Assembly: GCF_001676025.1 (NCBI RefSeq)
Contig: NZ_LZFW01000068.1
Coordinates: 1 to 64,000 of the forward strand
From: Vibrio sp. UCD-FRSSP16_30
Lineage (GTDB): Bacteria > Pseudomonadota > Gammaproteobacteria > Enterobacterales > Vibrionaceae
Length of the DNA stretch: 64,000 nucleotides
Direction: 5' to 3'
Shown here piece by piece: positions 17,965 through 26,325 of the stretch. Every line of letters starts with the position of its first letter. The stretch's first letter is position 1. Position numbers and translations under genes: made by a program. A model generated the notes under the pieces. The model made no database searches. It was not told where the DNA came from and was given only the letters and a program-made list of their open reading frames with translations.

Positions 17965-19816
17965 ATCACACTCAACCGCTAAATCACAAGCGTTAAAAAA
18001 TAATGGGCTTTACCGCCGCTTACTGAGCTTCTCATTACCGCACAAAGCGCGTTTTGGTTTTGCTTTCTTAATGCTGGCGCTTGCTGTCAGTGCTGAGATG
18101 GCGATCCCGTGGCTGGCAAAAATTGTGATCGATGAAGTCACTGTCGCTCAGCAGTTTGAGTGGTCACAGCTGATCACTTTAATTGGGCTAGTGATGCTGT
18201 TTTATGTGCTTGCAGCTGTCTTTGGCTACATACAAGCCGTCACCTTTAAACACGGTGCATTGCTGGTGGTGAAAGATGTACGTGAGCAACTGTTTCGTCA
18301 TGTATTGAGCTTTCCTATTGCCACGTTTGACAAGTTATCAACGGGTAAGTTGGTGTCGTACATTACTAACGATACCGAGTCGCTACGCAATATGTATGTG
18401 TCGACGATCCCAACCGTCATTCAAGGTGCATTACGCATCATGGCCATTTTTATTGCGATTGCGTTGTTGGATTGGCATTTGATGTTGCTGAGCTTAGTGC
18501 TTATTCCGATTTTGCTGGTCACCATGCATCTGTATCGCAAGGTTTCTATATCTGTGTTTGATGGCATTCGCATTCAAATCAGCAATATTAACGGGCAAAT
18601 AAATGAATCGTTACAAGGCATGGCGTTGATTCAAGCATTTCGTCAGCAAAAGGCGTTTCAAGCAAAGTTTGAGAAAGAGAATCAAAGTTGGTTTAACTTC
18701 CGCGCGAAGTCGGTGGCGATTGACAGTTTGATGTTGCTGCCACTGACTCGTTTAATCTCAACACTGACAGCCGCAGGCATTGTGGCGTGGTTTGCGGGAG
18801 CATCAATGTCGACGGTTGTGGAAGTGGGTACTCTATACGCATTTTTGAACTACATTGAACGCTTTTTTGACCCGTTCAGACAGTTGTCAATGGAGCTACA
18901 CAAACTGCAAGTGGCTACAGCATCATCAAAACGTATTTTTGAATTGCTAGATGATGAGGTAGAAACCTTTCATAACACGATGCCAGATGTGAAGCTCAAT
19001 CAAAGCAATGATATTGAATTTCGCAATGTCACTATGGGCTATGAAGTGGATAAGCCGGTACTTAAAGAGATTAGCTTTACCGCTAAAGGTGGTGAGTTTA
19101 CCGCAATTGTGGGTCATACCGGCAGTGGAAAAAGCTCGGTGATCAATTTATTGATGCGCTATTACCAACAGCAACAAGGTGAAATTTTGGTTGGTGGACA
19201 ACCACTTAAAGATCTTTCACAGTCGCAATTGCATAAGCTGTTTGGTTTGGTCGCGCAAGATCCAACGATCTTTAGTGGTTCGATTGTCGATAACATCAGC
19301 CTATCGAATGACGTTAGCGCTAGCGAAAGCACCAGTGAGCGTGATACCAACCGCGATAAAGCCATAAAAGCGGCGCAACTAGTAAAAGCGGATCGCTTTA
19401 TTCATCGTCTGCCTAATGGTTTTGATCATAATTCAAGTAATGGCGGCGCATCACTTTCTGTGGGAGAGAGGCAATTGTTGGGTTTGGCGCGCGCAATATC
19501 TCATGATCCTAAAATATTCTTACTCGATGAAGCTACTGCGAACATTGACAGTGAATCGGAAGAAACCGTTAAGCAAGCGTTAGAGAATATCCAAGATGGG
19601 CGAACCGTAATTACGGTCGCGCACCGTTTATCGACGATTCGCAATGCCGATCAAATCTTAGTCATGAACAGTGGCAGATTGGTACAAAGCGGTACACATG
19701 AGCAGTTGATTGAACAAGACGGCGATTATCGCGATTTATATATTGCGCAAAAAGCGCAAGAAGAAAACGAACATCAAAATAGCACGCTGGGCTTAACCGC
19801 TATGAGCGCAGTCTAA
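17957..19816 (+). CDS. ABC transporter half-molecule (permease-ATPase), second of a pair
   Basis: 619 residues, MdlB-like: six transmembrane helices over about 30-320, Walker A GHTGSGKSS near 384, and a signature written LSVGERQLLGLARAI (the usual second Gly replaced by Val) near 499. Walker B is IFLLDEATANID, followed by the H-loop His in TVAHRLSTIR. In the partner protein the catalytic Glu after Walker B is replaced by Asp (LLDDPFS), whereas here it is Glu (LLDEATA). That is the asymmetric arrangement of heterodimeric exporters with one degenerate site. ATG 17957 follows GAGGAGG, and the gene lies 22 bases before the synthetase gene. Confidence 0.9.
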   Translation: MTESHSTAKSQALKNNGLYRRLLSFSLPHKARFGFAFLMLALAVSAEMAIPWLAKIVIDEVTVAQQFEWSQLITLIGLVMLFYVLAAVFGYIQAVTFKHGALLVVKDVREQLFRHVLSFPIATFDKLSTGKLVSYITNDTESLRNMYVSTIPTVIQGALRIMAIFIAIALLDWHLMLLSLVLIPILLVTMHLYRKVSISVFDGIRIQISNINGQINESLQGMALIQAFRQQKAFQAKFEKENQSWFNFRAKSVAIDSLMLLPLTRLISTLTAAGIVAWFAGASMSTVVEVGTLYAFLNYIERFFDPFRQLSMELHKLQVATASSKRIFELLDDEVETFHNTMPDVKLNQSNDIEFRNVTMGYEVDKPVLKEISFTAKGGEFTAIVGHTGSGKSSVINLLMRYYQQQQGEILVGGQPLKDLSQSQLHKLFGLVAQDPTIFSGSIVDNISLSNDVSASESTSERDTNRDKAIKAAQLVKADRFIHRLPNGFDHNSSNGGASLSVGERQLLGLARAISHDPKIFLLDEATANIDSESEETVKQALENIQDGRTVITVAHRLSTIRNADQILVMNSGRLVQSGTHEQLIEQDGDYRDLYIAQKAQEENEHQNSTLGLTAMSAV

Positions 19817-19838
19817 ATATAATAAAGAGTTATTCATC

Positions 19839-21365
19839 ATGACAAACGAAACTATTAATAACCAAGTTGCTAATAACCGAGCGGCTAATACGGATCCGGC
19901 ACAATTTGTCTCTCAACAAGTGATTGAAGACATTATTGAATGGGAAATCATGCACGGGGTGGCATTTCGTCAGGCGGATAATAGCGCAAGACATGTGCCT
20001 TTCAGCATCGCGCCAATGACAATAGAGCGTCCAGTGTATGAACACTTGCTTTCGGTCACCCCTTTGATTGCAAAGCTCATCAGCAATGTGTCTGAAGACC
20101 ATGACTTCCTGCAAGATTCACTGCGCGACATGGCAAAAGCGGATCCATTTTTTGGCCGATTAATGGAGTTGCACCTGCAAGCTCATGGTGATGCACAGCA
20201 ACGTAAACAAGCGGCCAGACAGCCGTTATTGTTGATGCGTAGTGACTTTATGGACGATCGAAAACATGGCGCAAAAGTCATTGAATTTAATGGGATTGCT
20301 GCGGGGATGGGGCCATTTGGTCAGCGGGCGACACAGCTGCATCACTTTGTAAAAGAGCAGTGGAATGAAGTGTATCAACACTGGTTAGAAGATGATTTAG
20401 CCATCGCAGCTGACAATTTTGGTATGCAGCAATTGGCGTTAGGCATTGCCACTGCAACCCATAAGGTTAAAGCTCACTTTTCCGATTTGGGCGAGAAAAA
20501 TGATACTCAAAAACCCACGTTCTTGATGGTCGTTCAAAAAGATGAAGACAACGTTTATGATCAGCATCTTTTGGAAGTGGAATTACAAAAGCAGGGCATT
20601 CGTACATTAAGACGCACATTCGAGCAGTTAAGCACTCAGCTATCTAGCGGTGATAATCAACGTCTGATACTTGAAGGTGTTGGGGCAATAGATACAGTGT
20701 ATTTGCGCGCCGGTTATCAATATACCGATTACTGGGTACCGGAGCTTAATGAAGATATTTGCTGTCATACATTAAGCCAAACACGACTTTTTATTGAACA
20801 GCATTATGTGGCGATGAACGCGACAATCAGCCAGCAACTTGCAACAAGCAAATCAATGCAGATGCTACTGACTATGATGCCAGCACAAGACTACACACGC
20901 TGGGGATTAACTTTAGAAGAAGCGCAACGAGTGAAAAGCGTGTTAGCGGATATGAAGCCAGTATCGATGCAGACTATCGAATGGTTTAATCACTCAGCTG
21001 ACAAGCAAGAGTGGGTTCTAAAAAACCAAGGAGAAGGCGGCGGTCACTGCGTTTTTGGTGAAGATATTACTGAAACCATCGCCAACTTGAAAGCCGAAGA
21101 ATACGATGCATGGGCATTAATGCAGCGTTTATACCCGCACGAACGCGACACGCCAACCATCGCCGTACGTGATGGCAAACAAACCTTAGTTAAAGATCTT
21201 GTCAGTGAAATCGGCTTATTTACCGCGCATTACCAAGGCGAGGCAGTCACTGAGCAAAATGGTTATGCGGGATACCTCATTCGCAGCAAACCTGCGAGTG
21301 AAAATGAAGGTGGAATCCACAGCGGGCAGGGGATCTTAGACTCATTGGTGTTGACCGATAAATAA
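19839..21365 (+). CDS. Eukaryotic-type glutathione synthetase homologue
   Basis: 508 residues. The motifs are those of the eukaryotic glutathione synthetase fold (ATP-grasp), not of bacterial GshB: RSDFM at 134-138 (substrate arginine), VIEFN with Glu149 and Asn151 (metal), VYLRAGY around Arg290, WVLKNQGEGGG with Lys395 and Glu399 (ATP and metal), and YLIRSK with Arg482 near the C-terminus, followed by the closing EGGIHSGQGILDS loop. These residues suggest an active ligase joining a glutamyl dipeptide or similar substrate to an amino acid. It follows two ABC half-transporters by 22 bases. Gammaproteobacteria normally make glutathione with GshA and GshB, so this gene may make a variant peptide for export. 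Family: high confidence; product: unknown. Confidence 0.82.
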   Translation: MTNETINNQVANNRAANTDPAQFVSQQVIEDIIEWEIMHGVAFRQADNSARHVPFSIAPMTIERPVYEHLLSVTPLIAKLISNVSEDHDFLQDSLRDMAKADPFFGRLMELHLQAHGDAQQRKQAARQPLLLMRSDFMDDRKHGAKVIEFNGIAAGMGPFGQRATQLHHFVKEQWNEVYQHWLEDDLAIAADNFGMQQLALGIATATHKVKAHFSDLGEKNDTQKPTFLMVVQKDEDNVYDQHLLEVELQKQGIRTLRRTFEQLSTQLSSGDNQRLILEGVGAIDTVYLRAGYQYTDYWVPELNEDICCHTLSQTRLFIEQHYVAMNATISQQLATSKSMQMLLTMMPAQDYTRWGLTLEEAQRVKSVLADMKPVSMQTIEWFNHSADKQEWVLKNQGEGGGHCVFGEDITETIANLKAEEYDAWALMQRLYPHERDTPTIAVRDGKQTLVKDLVSEIGLFTAHYQGEAVTEQNGYAGYLIRSKPASENEGGIHSGQGILDSLVLTDK

Positions 21366-21388
21366 CAAAATATGGGTTATTGCTCTAG

Positions 21389-21424
21389 GTGCTGCCAAGC
21401 TAACAAAAGCTATGGCAGTACTTT
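21389..21424 (+). terminator. Probable terminator after the synthetase gene
   Basis: GTGCTGCCAAGCT pairs with AGCTATGGCAGTAC across a short loop (one unpaired base), followed by TTTTA. It lies 24 bases after the stop at 21365. Confidence 0.6.
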
Positions 21425-21522
21425 TATATACGACACTAGGAAATTAAAACAGCGTTAAGTGAGTTTGGAGTGTATTTCGATACACCTTAATAAATCACGG
21501 CTAGTTAAGTTCTGTTGATTTC

Positions 21523-22032
21523 GTGACTCAGCATATCGATATTGGTGTGCGATACGGTCTTGGTCAATGGCCGGGTTTGACCGCTGATTTATTGATGATT
21601 GAAGAGGTGTTTCTTGTTTGTTCACCAAAATTATTGAGAGAGAGCAATCGATTTTTAAAACCTGAAGAAGTATTAAACGAGACGCTAATACACGACTTAT
21701 CTATCGGTACCCACAAGGAATTTCCCACATGGGAACAGTGGTTGAATAAGGCGGGTACGTCTAAATCTATAGCCCAACATAATTTAAAAATAAACAACTC
21801 GGCAGGAGTATTTCAATCCGCTATTGATGGTGCAGGGGTTGCTCTTGCAAGAAGTGTCATGGTTCGAGATGACCTTGCCGCTGGCCGATTAATACGACTA
21901 TTCCCTGAAATCTTGTTTGATTCGCCATTGGCTTATTATGTGGTATATCGCCCAGAAAATGCGGAACTAGCCAGAATTCAGGTATTCAAAGATTGGTTAC
22001 TGAAAGAAGTCAGCGATAATATTGAGCGTTAA
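21523..22032 (+). pseudogene. LysR-family regulator remnant (effector domain only)
   Basis: The 169 codons read as the C-terminal part of a GcvA-like LysR effector-binding domain (HIDIGVRYGLGQWPG, then NSAGVFQSAIDGAGVALAR and GRLIRLFPE). The N-terminal winged helix and first effector lobe are absent. Family-like residues (SSVDFV) continue for a few codons upstream of the nominal GTG start until an in-frame TAG near 21503. This is therefore a decayed 5'-deleted gene rather than a short protein. The deletion point probably marks a past rearrangement next to the accessory genes that follow. Confidence 0.8.
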
Positions 22033-22094
22033 AATTATTAACTGCTTTATTAAAGTTACTGACACGTTTCTGCCCCAAACCTTCACAGAACCGA

Positions 22095-22290
22095 CAAACG
22101 GAATACGTGAGCAGTACACCAATAGACCAAGTTAATCCAATCCGTACTTTGTTCTCTTATACGGAATTTTTCCGTAATTCGACCCAACAACTATATGTTG
22201 ATTCACATAACAGGTTGATACCAGTTTAGTTTTATAATAAGTGGCAGCAACATAGACGGAATGCAAAGACGGAAAAAGTCCGTCTATAAA
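22095..22290. promoter_or_regulatory. Cluster of ACGGA/TCCGT repeats with two perfect hairpins
   Basis: Seven ACGGA or TCCGT units occur in under 200 bases (22098, 22141, 22161, 22171, 22256, 22269, 22279). Two pairs form perfect palindromes: TACGGAA-TTT-TTCCGTA at 22160-22176 and AGACGGA-AAAAG-TCCGTCT at 22267-22285. They lie in the 357-base gap ahead of the 22390 gene and could be operator sites, or a terminator for the decayed LysR gene. Confidence 0.5.
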
Positions 22291-22389
22291 GCGTAAAGTG
22301 CTAAGCGAGTTCTCTTGTCATAGCTCAGAGGTAAGTTTTGTAGTAAACTATGGCGATTTAGTGAAATTATACGAGAACTTAATTAGTTA

Positions 22390-23844
22390 ATGACGGTTGA
22401 GATAGATAATTCAAATGTTAGTGCGTTACCTTCTGGAGGTACGTTGAGCTATTTTGAATCTAAATGGCTACAGATAGGTGATGTTGCAGCACCACTCATA
22501 ATAGTTATGATTTTGGGTATATTGTTGTCAGGTTATTTTCTTTTAAATAAACGTTCCGATGTAACACTTTTTTTTGCTAAGTTTACCCATTCCTCTTATG
22601 GACAATTATTACTGACTTCTATTGGTATTCTATGGGCGTCTATAATTTCAGTTTTTGGCGGGAAGTTACAAGAGCAATGGTTTGAAGGTAAAGTTTGGGG
22701 AACGGAAAATTTAATATTTGGAATATCAGTAATTATAGCTCTGATTCTTAGTGTTTTACATTATATTTATAGTCAAATAAAAGAACAGCACAATCAATCT
22801 CGACCATCTTACAATGCAATTCAGGAGAATAGTGTACACAATGTAAATGTCACAAGCATTGTAAATAGTTGCATGCTAGACCTAAAAGATGTTGTAACTA
22901 AAGAAAAAAGAGAGAAAGGTTCTTTTTTAGGTGATAATAAAAATGCCGAAGAATATAATAATCTTTTAGATAGTGCTTTAAAGATATGCATGGAATCTAT
23001 ATTGCTTGTGACTAAGCGCATTAGTGAAGGCAATGATGATGTCACTGTAAAGGCTAACATATTCAATCTTATAACTTCTGCATCAGCTCATGCTAGCTTT
23101 ATCGAACAAGGGGAACATAAGCAAGAGGGGGAATCTATTTTTACCAAGCAGTCGATTGATAACTCGCCATTTTTCTTATTTTCTTCAAATTTTCATTCAA
23201 GGTTAGAACATTGTAAATACATTTTGGCATGTGACCAGTCTTATACTTGTAAGATTGACAGAAATAATATATTCGAACAATGTGGAAAAGTAGAAGAGCA
23301 AGATATTCCCGCAATCTGTATGCCAGTGTCATTTAGTGAATTTGTTTCTGATAATAAGCTCGCTCATCCAAACCTGTTTGGTGCTCCTGAAGCTATTACA
23401 AGCAACCGAGAAGTATATATAGGTAATATATCTGAGCACGTAGATAAATTCTTTGACGATTTAAAAAAGTCCCCCGATTACAAAGAACATATAACGGGGC
23501 ATTATGAAAGCTCTATTCGGTCATATTACGCCAAAGACAAAGATAAGCCGAAGTCGATATTGTCAATACCAATAGGGAAGTTTAACTTAAATATTAATAA
23601 GTTAGCGTATCCATCTGCGTATGATCAACCAGCATGTGTTTTGAATATATACGTTAACAGAATCAATTTTTTAGAAAATGAACTTAAATCAGAGGCTTTC
23701 TACTCAATGCTACGCCCTTTGTGTCATAACCTTTCAATGTTAATTTCCTTGAAAATTGCTTACACGAACATGTTGAAGGTCTATACTGGTACAAGTAACG
23801 TAGTCACATCAGTGAGCCAACCTAAGGAGGTAGCGAATGGATAA
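22390..23844 (+). CDS. Three-helix membrane protein with large cytosolic domain, unknown
   Basis: 484 residues. Three hydrophobic helices lie at about 34-53, 69-91 and 108-129, then a soluble region of about 350 residues that I do not recognise with certainty. Its late part (SILSIPIGKF, then ACVLNIYVNRINFL) has the pattern of a GAF-type sensor strand pair. The start ATG 22390 has no clear ribosome binding site. Base composition is noticeably AT-richer than the flanking operons, and the gene sits between a truncated LysR gene and an IS91 remnant, both signs of transfer. It overlaps the next gene by 8 bases, so the two form a unit. It could be a membrane-tethered sensor or effector. Confidence 0.6.
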   Translation: MTVEIDNSNVSALPSGGTLSYFESKWLQIGDVAAPLIIVMILGILLSGYFLLNKRSDVTLFFAKFTHSSYGQLLLTSIGILWASIISVFGGKLQEQWFEGKVWGTENLIFGISVIIALILSVLHYIYSQIKEQHNQSRPSYNAIQENSVHNVNVTSIVNSCMLDLKDVVTKEKREKGSFLGDNKNAEEYNNLLDSALKICMESILLVTKRISEGNDDVTVKANIFNLITSASAHASFIEQGEHKQEGESIFTKQSIDNSPFFLFSSNFHSRLEHCKYILACDQSYTCKIDRNNIFEQCGKVEEQDIPAICMPVSFSEFVSDNKLAHPNLFGAPEAITSNREVYIGNISEHVDKFFDDLKKSPDYKEHITGHYESSIRSYYAKDKDKPKSILSIPIGKFNLNINKLAYPSAYDQPACVLNIYVNRINFLENELKSEAFYSMLRPLCHNLSMLISLKIAYTNMLKVYTGTSNVVTSVSQPKEVANG

Positions 23845-24094
23845 AAACACTTTTTGGTCACAGACTGCTCCTTCATATGACTTGCTTGACTATGATGATG
23901 AGTCGCAAGAACATGAAATAGCGCATCATCGTGTTAGGATTCAAGAAGATAACTTCACGACATCCTACACGGTAGTATCTTTTGAAGATGAAGAAGACGA
24001 ACCAGTTATTGAAGTGAGGTTTTTTCGCACTGCAAACGTAGAACAAAAAGACCTCAGAGAGAAAAAATTTCACTGGTTTAGTCGCAAGAAATAG
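23837..24094 (+). CDS. Small acidic protein, partner of the three-helix membrane protein
   Basis: 85 residues, strongly acidic in the middle (DYDDESQEHE and FEDEEDEPVIEV) with a basic tail (LREKKFHWFSRKK). No signal peptide or membrane segment; no family recognised. It starts at ATG 23837 behind a good AAGGAGG, inside the last codons of the upstream gene, so translation is coupled. The size and charge fit a regulator or inhibitor of the upstream protein, but that is a guess. Confidence 0.6.
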   Translation: MDKNTFWSQTAPSYDLLDYDDESQEHEIAHHRVRIQEDNFTTSYTVVSFEDEEDEPVIEVRFFRTANVEQKDLREKKFHWFSRKK

Positions 24095-24112
24095 CACTTA
24101 ACAAATAAGGAT

Positions 24113-24134
24113 AAGTGTCGCCCGGCCGACACTT
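24113..24134 (+). terminator. Hairpin after the unknown two-gene unit
   Basis: AAGTGTCG pairs with CGACACTT around CCCGGC, 19 bases after the stop. No T run follows, so termination is uncertain. Confidence 0.45.
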
Positions 24135-24367
24135 TATCTGGGTGTTGAACTAGCCCAATCGTGTAGTTGTCTTCTATTAGTAAATTGCTCTTTGATGAGT
24201 AGCTTGAAATGAACCTCATCGACTTTCTACAAGTCGTACGAGGCTATCGAGTCGAATCCGCTACGATTGACCCTGATGAACTCTAATTATGTTGTGACTT
24301 TAAGGGTGTTTATCCTCCTTAGTGTATTCTCGCATTATCAAATCTGAAGTTTATCGTGATAAATGGG

Positions 24368-24560
24368 TCATGTAGGCTTGGTGATCCCAACGCATGCCAT
24401 ATCATGTTTGCAGCAGGGGCATGAACGTTTCGCCTTGGTTCGCGTATTGGTTGATGGGGCGAATTGCCAAGCACTGGCATGCATCAGGCCATAATCACGT
24501 ACTCGTTGAAGTCCTTTAGGGAGTACGTGTTGCAAGATTAACCACAGGAACTCAATTGTT
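24368..24560 (-). pseudogene. IS91-family transposase, C-terminal remnant
   Basis: Read on the minus strand from about 24560 to a TGA at 24368, this encodes LPTIEFLWLILQHVLPKGLQ, then RVRDYGLMHASAW and CPCCKHDMACVGITKPT. The LQHVLP(K/R)G..RVR.YG motif and the CPCC zinc ribbon are typical of the end of IS91/IS801-type Y2 transposases. The rest of the gene is gone. The remaining gap (24135-24367 and 24561-24842) shows no gene I can support. The remnant suggests that the neighbouring accessory genes may have been moved by rolling-circle transposition. Confidence 0.7.
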
Positions 24561-24842
24561 GGTAATGCTCTGGTTTTGTTGCTTCGCTTCGCTCAAGTAT
24601 AGTCAAGCGCCACTCACACCTTAATGCGACGTTACTTTCTTATACTTAAGTTAATCCGTTATATCCTAATTTAGCAAGGTGGCTGACTCACTTCTGTCCA
24701 GAAGCTTCACAGCAAGCACTTCGTAACTAAGAAGTGACCCCTCACATTAACTGCACTAGTGAAGAATATTTTGATAGGGAAATCAATATATTGATAAGCT
24801 AATAGCCCTTTATATCTTTAACTGTACGATTTAGGAGAGTTT

Positions 24843-25106
24843 GTGAATCAAGGTGTAGAATTGGATGTAAATATCGGTAAAAAACATATAGTGATTCAGC
24901 GTCGTTATGAGGCTTTAGGTGCATTCAATGATTTATTAATTGCGGTTTGGTTTTTGGTTGGTAGCTTTTTCTTTTTAAATGAGTCACTGGTTGAAAGTGG
25001 TACTTGGTTATTTATAGCGGGTAGTGCACAGCTAATTATCAAACCATTAATTAAGCTAATAAGCTTAGTTCATGTTAGTAGAGTGACCAAACCGTTGACG
25101 AAATAG
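24843..25106 (+). CDS. YrhK-like small membrane protein
   Basis: 87 residues from a GTG at 24843 behind TAGGAG. The RRYEALGAFNDLLIAVWFLVG segment, followed by a second helix (GTWLFIAGSAQLIIKPLIKL), matches the YrhK domain: two transmembrane helices after a short soluble start. Function unknown. It stands alone, convergent with the LysR gene at 25192. Confidence 0.7.
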   Translation: MNQGVELDVNIGKKHIVIQRRYEALGAFNDLLIAVWFLVGSFFFLNESLVESGTWLFIAGSAQLIIKPLIKLISLVHVSRVTKPLTK

Positions 25107-25191
25107 CGATTGATCTGCACCAGATAAATTAGGCAGTGAGTTGAGAAATTTTGTCATATTTGCAGTTAATGACGTGATAATCTTCTTTAAT

Positions 25192-26100
25192 CTACAGTTC
25201 CTCCTCTTTGATCTTAGCCACTAAAAAGTCCACAGCGGCTTTTACTTTGGGTACTAAGTAACGTTGTTTTTGGTACAACAAATAAACGGCCATATCGGAG
25301 TTTTGAGTGATGGCGACGTCATGCTCAAATTTTAGCTCTTGCAGTGCGCCGGACTCAAGATAGGAGGCCAGTGCCCATCGGGTCGACATGAAAATCCCTT
25401 CGCCATCACAGGCTTTTTTTGCAAGCCATGGGCCACTGTTGGAAATAGCTACGGCAGGCCCAGATACATCATGCCATTGTCCATCTACATTACATAGCCA
25501 AGGGGTAGGCCCTGTGGGCGCTTTAAAATAAAGACCTTTGTGCTCTTTTAATTGCAAAGCGTTGTTAGGTTTGCCGTATCTTTCTAAGTAGCTAGGGGAT
25601 GCAACAGGAATGAAGCTGTTATCCATCAACTTGATGGCCAGTACTCGCTCATTTGGTGCGTATCCGCCGCGAATCGCTATATCGACATCATCACGTCCTA
25701 GTGTTGATAATTGGTCGCTTAAACTGACGTCTAATATGATTTCTGGGTATAACTGACTAAATTCATCCAGTAGCGGTAGCAATATTTTATCGCCAAAGCC
25801 GACCATTGAACTGATTCGTAAGCGTCCCATTGGGGTTGTTTGATAACTGCGAACGGTTTCATTACTTTTTTCCAACTGGTTTAATATTTGTTGGATGTCG
25901 TTGTAATAAATCTGTCCTACTTCGGTCAGTTTTACAATGCGGGTTGAACGCTTTAGTAATGTGGCGCCTAAGCTTTTTTCTAAATCCGCGACTCGTCTGG
26001 ATAGCGAGGAGGGTGGGACATTAAATGCCACTGCCGCTTTAGTAAAACTTCCGGTTTCGACCACTTTACTGAAATATCGTATTGCGCGCAGTTGATCCAA
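25192..26100 (-). CDS. LysR-family transcriptional regulator
   Basis: 302 residues: N-terminal winged helix (residues 1-60, FTKAAVAFNVPPSSLSRRVA, then LEKSLGATLLKR) and an effector-binding domain from about 90. It is divergent from the GST gene at 26326, with about 225 bases between them. LysR genes commonly control the divergent neighbour, so the GST and the oxidoreductase at 27134 are likely targets. A T-N11-A type site was not pinned down in the gap. Confidence 0.9.
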   Translation of the reverse strand: MDQLRAIRYFSKVVETGSFTKAAVAFNVPPSSLSRRVADLEKSLGATLLKRSTRIVKLTEVGQIYYNDIQQILNQLEKSNETVRSYQTTPMGRLRISSMVGFGDKILLPLLDEFSQLYPEIILDVSLSDQLSTLGRDDVDIAIRGGYAPNERVLAIKLMDNSFIPVASPSYLERYGKPNNALQLKEHKGLYFKAPTGPTPWLCNVDGQWHDVSGPAVAISNSGPWLAKKACDGEGIFMSTRWALASYLESGALQELKFEHDVAITQNSDMAVYLLYQKQRYLVPKVKAAVDFLVAKIKEEEL

Positions 26101-26325
26101 TTTATTTCCCCTTCAATCGTGTTCTGATTATTGTGGCGCTATTATTGTCTTAAAAGCAATAGTGATTGCTGTTTTCTACTATATATCATCGAAATAAAAC
26201 AAGTAACAATAGGCTTAACTTAAGCATTAGCACTGCAATAGTGTTGCAGTGGAACTGATTTTTAGAGTGTTAATTGAGCTTATTGGTTTGTTAATGCTCT
26301 TGTTTTGATGGCGGAAAATGGATTT

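Noticed and set aside
21523-22032. LysR fragment as an intact small effector-domain protein
   Set aside because: Homology continues upstream of the nominal start into a stop codon, so it is a truncated gene rather than a designed single-domain protein.
24209-24286. 25-codon ORF (MNLIDFLQVVRGYRVES...)
   Set aside because: Too short and without a ribosome binding site or recognised relatives; it could be a transposon fragment but this cannot be supported.
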